Positions 62,178-64,000 of a stretch of 64,000 bases of DNA are shown here, in pieces. Made by a program: the position numbers and the translations under genes. Source of the DNA: Sebastes aleutianus (lineage: Eukaryota > Chordata > Actinopteri > Perciformes > Sebastidae); contig CAKAKS010000062.1 in assembly GCA_916700875.1 (NCBI GenBank), forward strand, positions 16,099,460 to 16,163,459. The letters are read 5' to 3'. Below the pieces are notes generated by a model. The model did no database searches and was not told the origin of the DNA. It saw nothing but the letters and a program-made list of their open reading frames with translations. Within the stretch, counting starts at the first letter, position 1; each line of letters starts with the position of its first letter.

Positions 62178-62534
62178 TTCTGTTTTCTTTCCTGTTGTAT
62201 CACGTTCAACGTCACAGTTGCGCCAGCCGGTACCGGTAGCAGGGTTAGTAAACAGTGAAAATGTTACAGTGGTTACGTCTTTTTTAATATCTGTTACTTA
62301 TTCGGTCTCTCTTTCAAACTCTCAACACAGAGTCGGTGATTGTTGGAACAGTGGAAAGACGAACAAAGAAGGTTTTGATGAGTTTTATTTTGTTCCTGTC
62401 GAGTTTGAACGAAGTGCGTTTTACGACAATCAGCGAGGTAAAATGATTGTTGACTGACTGGAGTCTGGTGGCTTTTAGGAGATCATATTAATTGTATGTT
62501 TTGTAGGTTAATAAATTATAATAATTGTCCAAAT
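62178..62534 (+). repeat. 350-bp repeat, right copy, followed by an A-tract
   Basis: This copy is inverted relative to 56062-56395. It ends at the same point (gtccaaat), and here 14 consecutive A residues follow (62535-62548), as for a retrotransposed copy. The start codon equivalent to the ATG in the left copy is lost. The frame ending in FTTISEVK before TGA is open in this copy. Confidence 0.6.
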
Positions 62535-63895
62535 AAAAAAAAAAAAAACAGTCAGCTAATAAGAATGAATGTAAAGAGTCAAGTCGTCTCCTTTTCTGTC
62601 AAAAAGAGTCGTTGTTGATGGGTCTCTGTGACGCAGAGTCTTGTGATTATTTGGCAAAAGAAAATACAAAAATACTGTTTGGCGACAGTTGTCTGAGGAA
62701 TCAAACTGGAGGAACATCAACACATGTTGATTGCTTCTTTTTAACAAATATAGATATTTCAAACTACTTTGTGACTACACTATAGACATTTTGTTCTGTT
62801 GAAGTGCAGTAAAGTGCCACATAATGTTGGTTATACATGCTGCTGCAATACAGAGAGAATTTGTTTTGCACTTCAGAATTCCTGATGTGTAAAATGATAG
62901 AGCACATTCAGATTTCCGCGTGCAATGAAGCTGCAGACAGAGATATGCAAACCTACAGAAAGAAATCCTTTTCCTAAATATTAGTCATTATACAATTAAC
63001 TCTATTCTCGATGGTTTGATATTTCAAACAGCAGTAGTGGTATTAATATCACACAGTACAAGCCAAGAACCAGTATCCATGGTCCGCCTCGGCTCATGGA
63101 AATGTGCAGCAGTGTCAGCCGGAGAAATAAAACTGCCAGACAACAGCAGAACAAGAGATGAATATAACTAGAATTTCATAACGTCGATGGATTGAATGAC
63201 ACTTGGTACCAATGCATTTATTCATTTAATACTTTGATCAGGCTGTTCTAGCAATTTCATCTCGCTCTTGCTCGCAAGGCCGACATACAGATTTCATTTT
63301 TGTCTGCTTTTTTGCCTCCTCGCCACAGAAACTGCTTACGTTTCATGCCCGGTTTAATAAATGTCTCAATAAACAAAAACAAATTCTGTCAGGAGAAAAG
63401 TGGCATGAATCAATTTTGGCTAGGTCCTTCCCTCCATTCCCTCCTCTTCGGCAAGCTGATGGGTTTTTGCTCCTCCGAAGCAGCACACTCATCAACTACG
63501 AGCATTTCACTTTTGACAACAAAGACATTCTTAAAAATCGTCCATTTCTCCTTCCTATATGAGACAACACTTTCCGCAGCAGCCACCTGGCTGGCTGCAA
63601 TCACACACTTCAGTGAAACACAATAAACGGTGAGTCTGAGATGAGAAACTGCAAAAGGTGACTGAAGCAATGACGGATACAAACACTGAGATCTGTCCTG
63701 TTTCCTCTCTTTAGGGGATACAGACTCAAGGTGCATCAGCAAACACTAGGATAAAAGATTCTTGTGGTCATAAAGCCGCTCAGTGCTTTGCAGAAAGCAC
63801 AACAATCAACTTCTCAAGTGGACCAATTTGAGAATTTGCTGGTGATTTTAACCCCAATTTCAGGACCTCCATTCAAACTCTTGTATAATATGGAA

Positions 63896-64000
63896 CTATA
63901 GGGGTGGGTGATATATCAAATATACTCTATGATTTGCGACTTGTTCTACGTGGGATGTAAATGACTATATTGCAAACATCGAGTACAAAGATCATCACGT
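63896..64000 (+). repeat. Dispersed repeat with 'gggtgggtgatatatc' start, cut by window end
   Basis: The sequence tataggggtgggtgatatat, then aaatgactatattgcaaaca, is the start of a common fish repeat. It continues past the right edge. Confidence 0.5.

Larger units (their letters stand above)
54710..64000. other. Upstream tmem104 intron or flank, no exon recognised
   Basis: This stretch lies 5' of the last-but-one tmem104 exon on the minus strand and is probably intronic, because the N-terminal half of the protein must be encoded further right. I looked for the conserved N-terminal segments and did not find them. The listed repeats occupy much of it. The remaining gaps (54720-55170, 55200-55768, 56400-57620, 57920-58751, 61243-62177, 62550-63895) show only AT-rich non-coding sequence. 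Confidence 0.6.

Noticed and set aside
63300..63742. Overlapping frames of 108 and 110 codons near the right end as a tmem104 upstream exon
   Set aside because: Neither matches the N-terminal half of TMEM104, and no suitable splice signals fit the required phase-0 end.
1..64000. CRISPR arrays, rRNA and tRNA genes
   Set aside because: No spaced identical short repeats of the CRISPR type, no rRNA core sequences and no tRNA-like B-box (GGTTCGANTCC) in a cloverleaf context were seen; the only tandem structures are microsatellites and the 10.3-kb array.

Overview
The window looks like nuclear DNA from a teleost fish, probably a percomorph. The one recognisable gene has GT/AG introns and encodes a vertebrate-type protein. 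The rest is AT-rich, stop-dense sequence full of short non-autonomous DNA transposons, LINE and Tc1 debris and microsatellites of kinds common in bony fish. I see no bacterial-style operons, no CRISPR array, no rRNA gene and no tRNA gene I can support.

The only host gene I can support is the 3' part of tmem104 (transmembrane protein 104, an amino-acid-transporter-like multi-pass membrane protein) on the minus strand. Its terminal coding exon is 38517-39280 and the preceding exon is 54616-54709. They are joined by a 15.3-kb intron (39281-54615) with consensus splice sites and matching phase. Together they encode 285 codons, a little over half of the usual protein of about 500 residues. The N-terminal exons were not found between 54710 and 64000, so the gene probably runs off the right edge. 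The 3' UTR lies to the left of 38517; the first canonical poly(A) signal is at 37880-37885 and another candidate is at 34601-34606.

Layout: 1-34.5 kb is intergenic and repeat-rich. It holds a hAT-like MITE with a perfect 8-bp target duplication (13665-14009), a higher-order tandem array (10265-11125), a 266-bp foldback (28609-28874), a Tc1 transposase scrap (33515-33660), a 699-bp inverted-repeat element (33667-34365) and a possible minus-strand TATA/GC-box promoter near 25.2 kb. 34.6-39.3 kb is the tmem104 3' end, with a TTAA-flanked MITE. 39.3-54.6 kb is intron, with a nested stack of hAT-like elements (42836-44389) and a 5'-truncated LINE (52135-52886). 54.7-64 kb holds a 2.5-kb foldback element (58752-61242) with arms of about 850 bp around a decayed transposase-like reading frame, flanked by an inverted pair of a 350-bp repeat.

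I found no undescribed functional system. The large foldback element with its unassigned protein remnant is the most unusual object. Family names for repeats rest on recall of teleost repeat sequences and on visible TIRs and target duplications; no database search was run.
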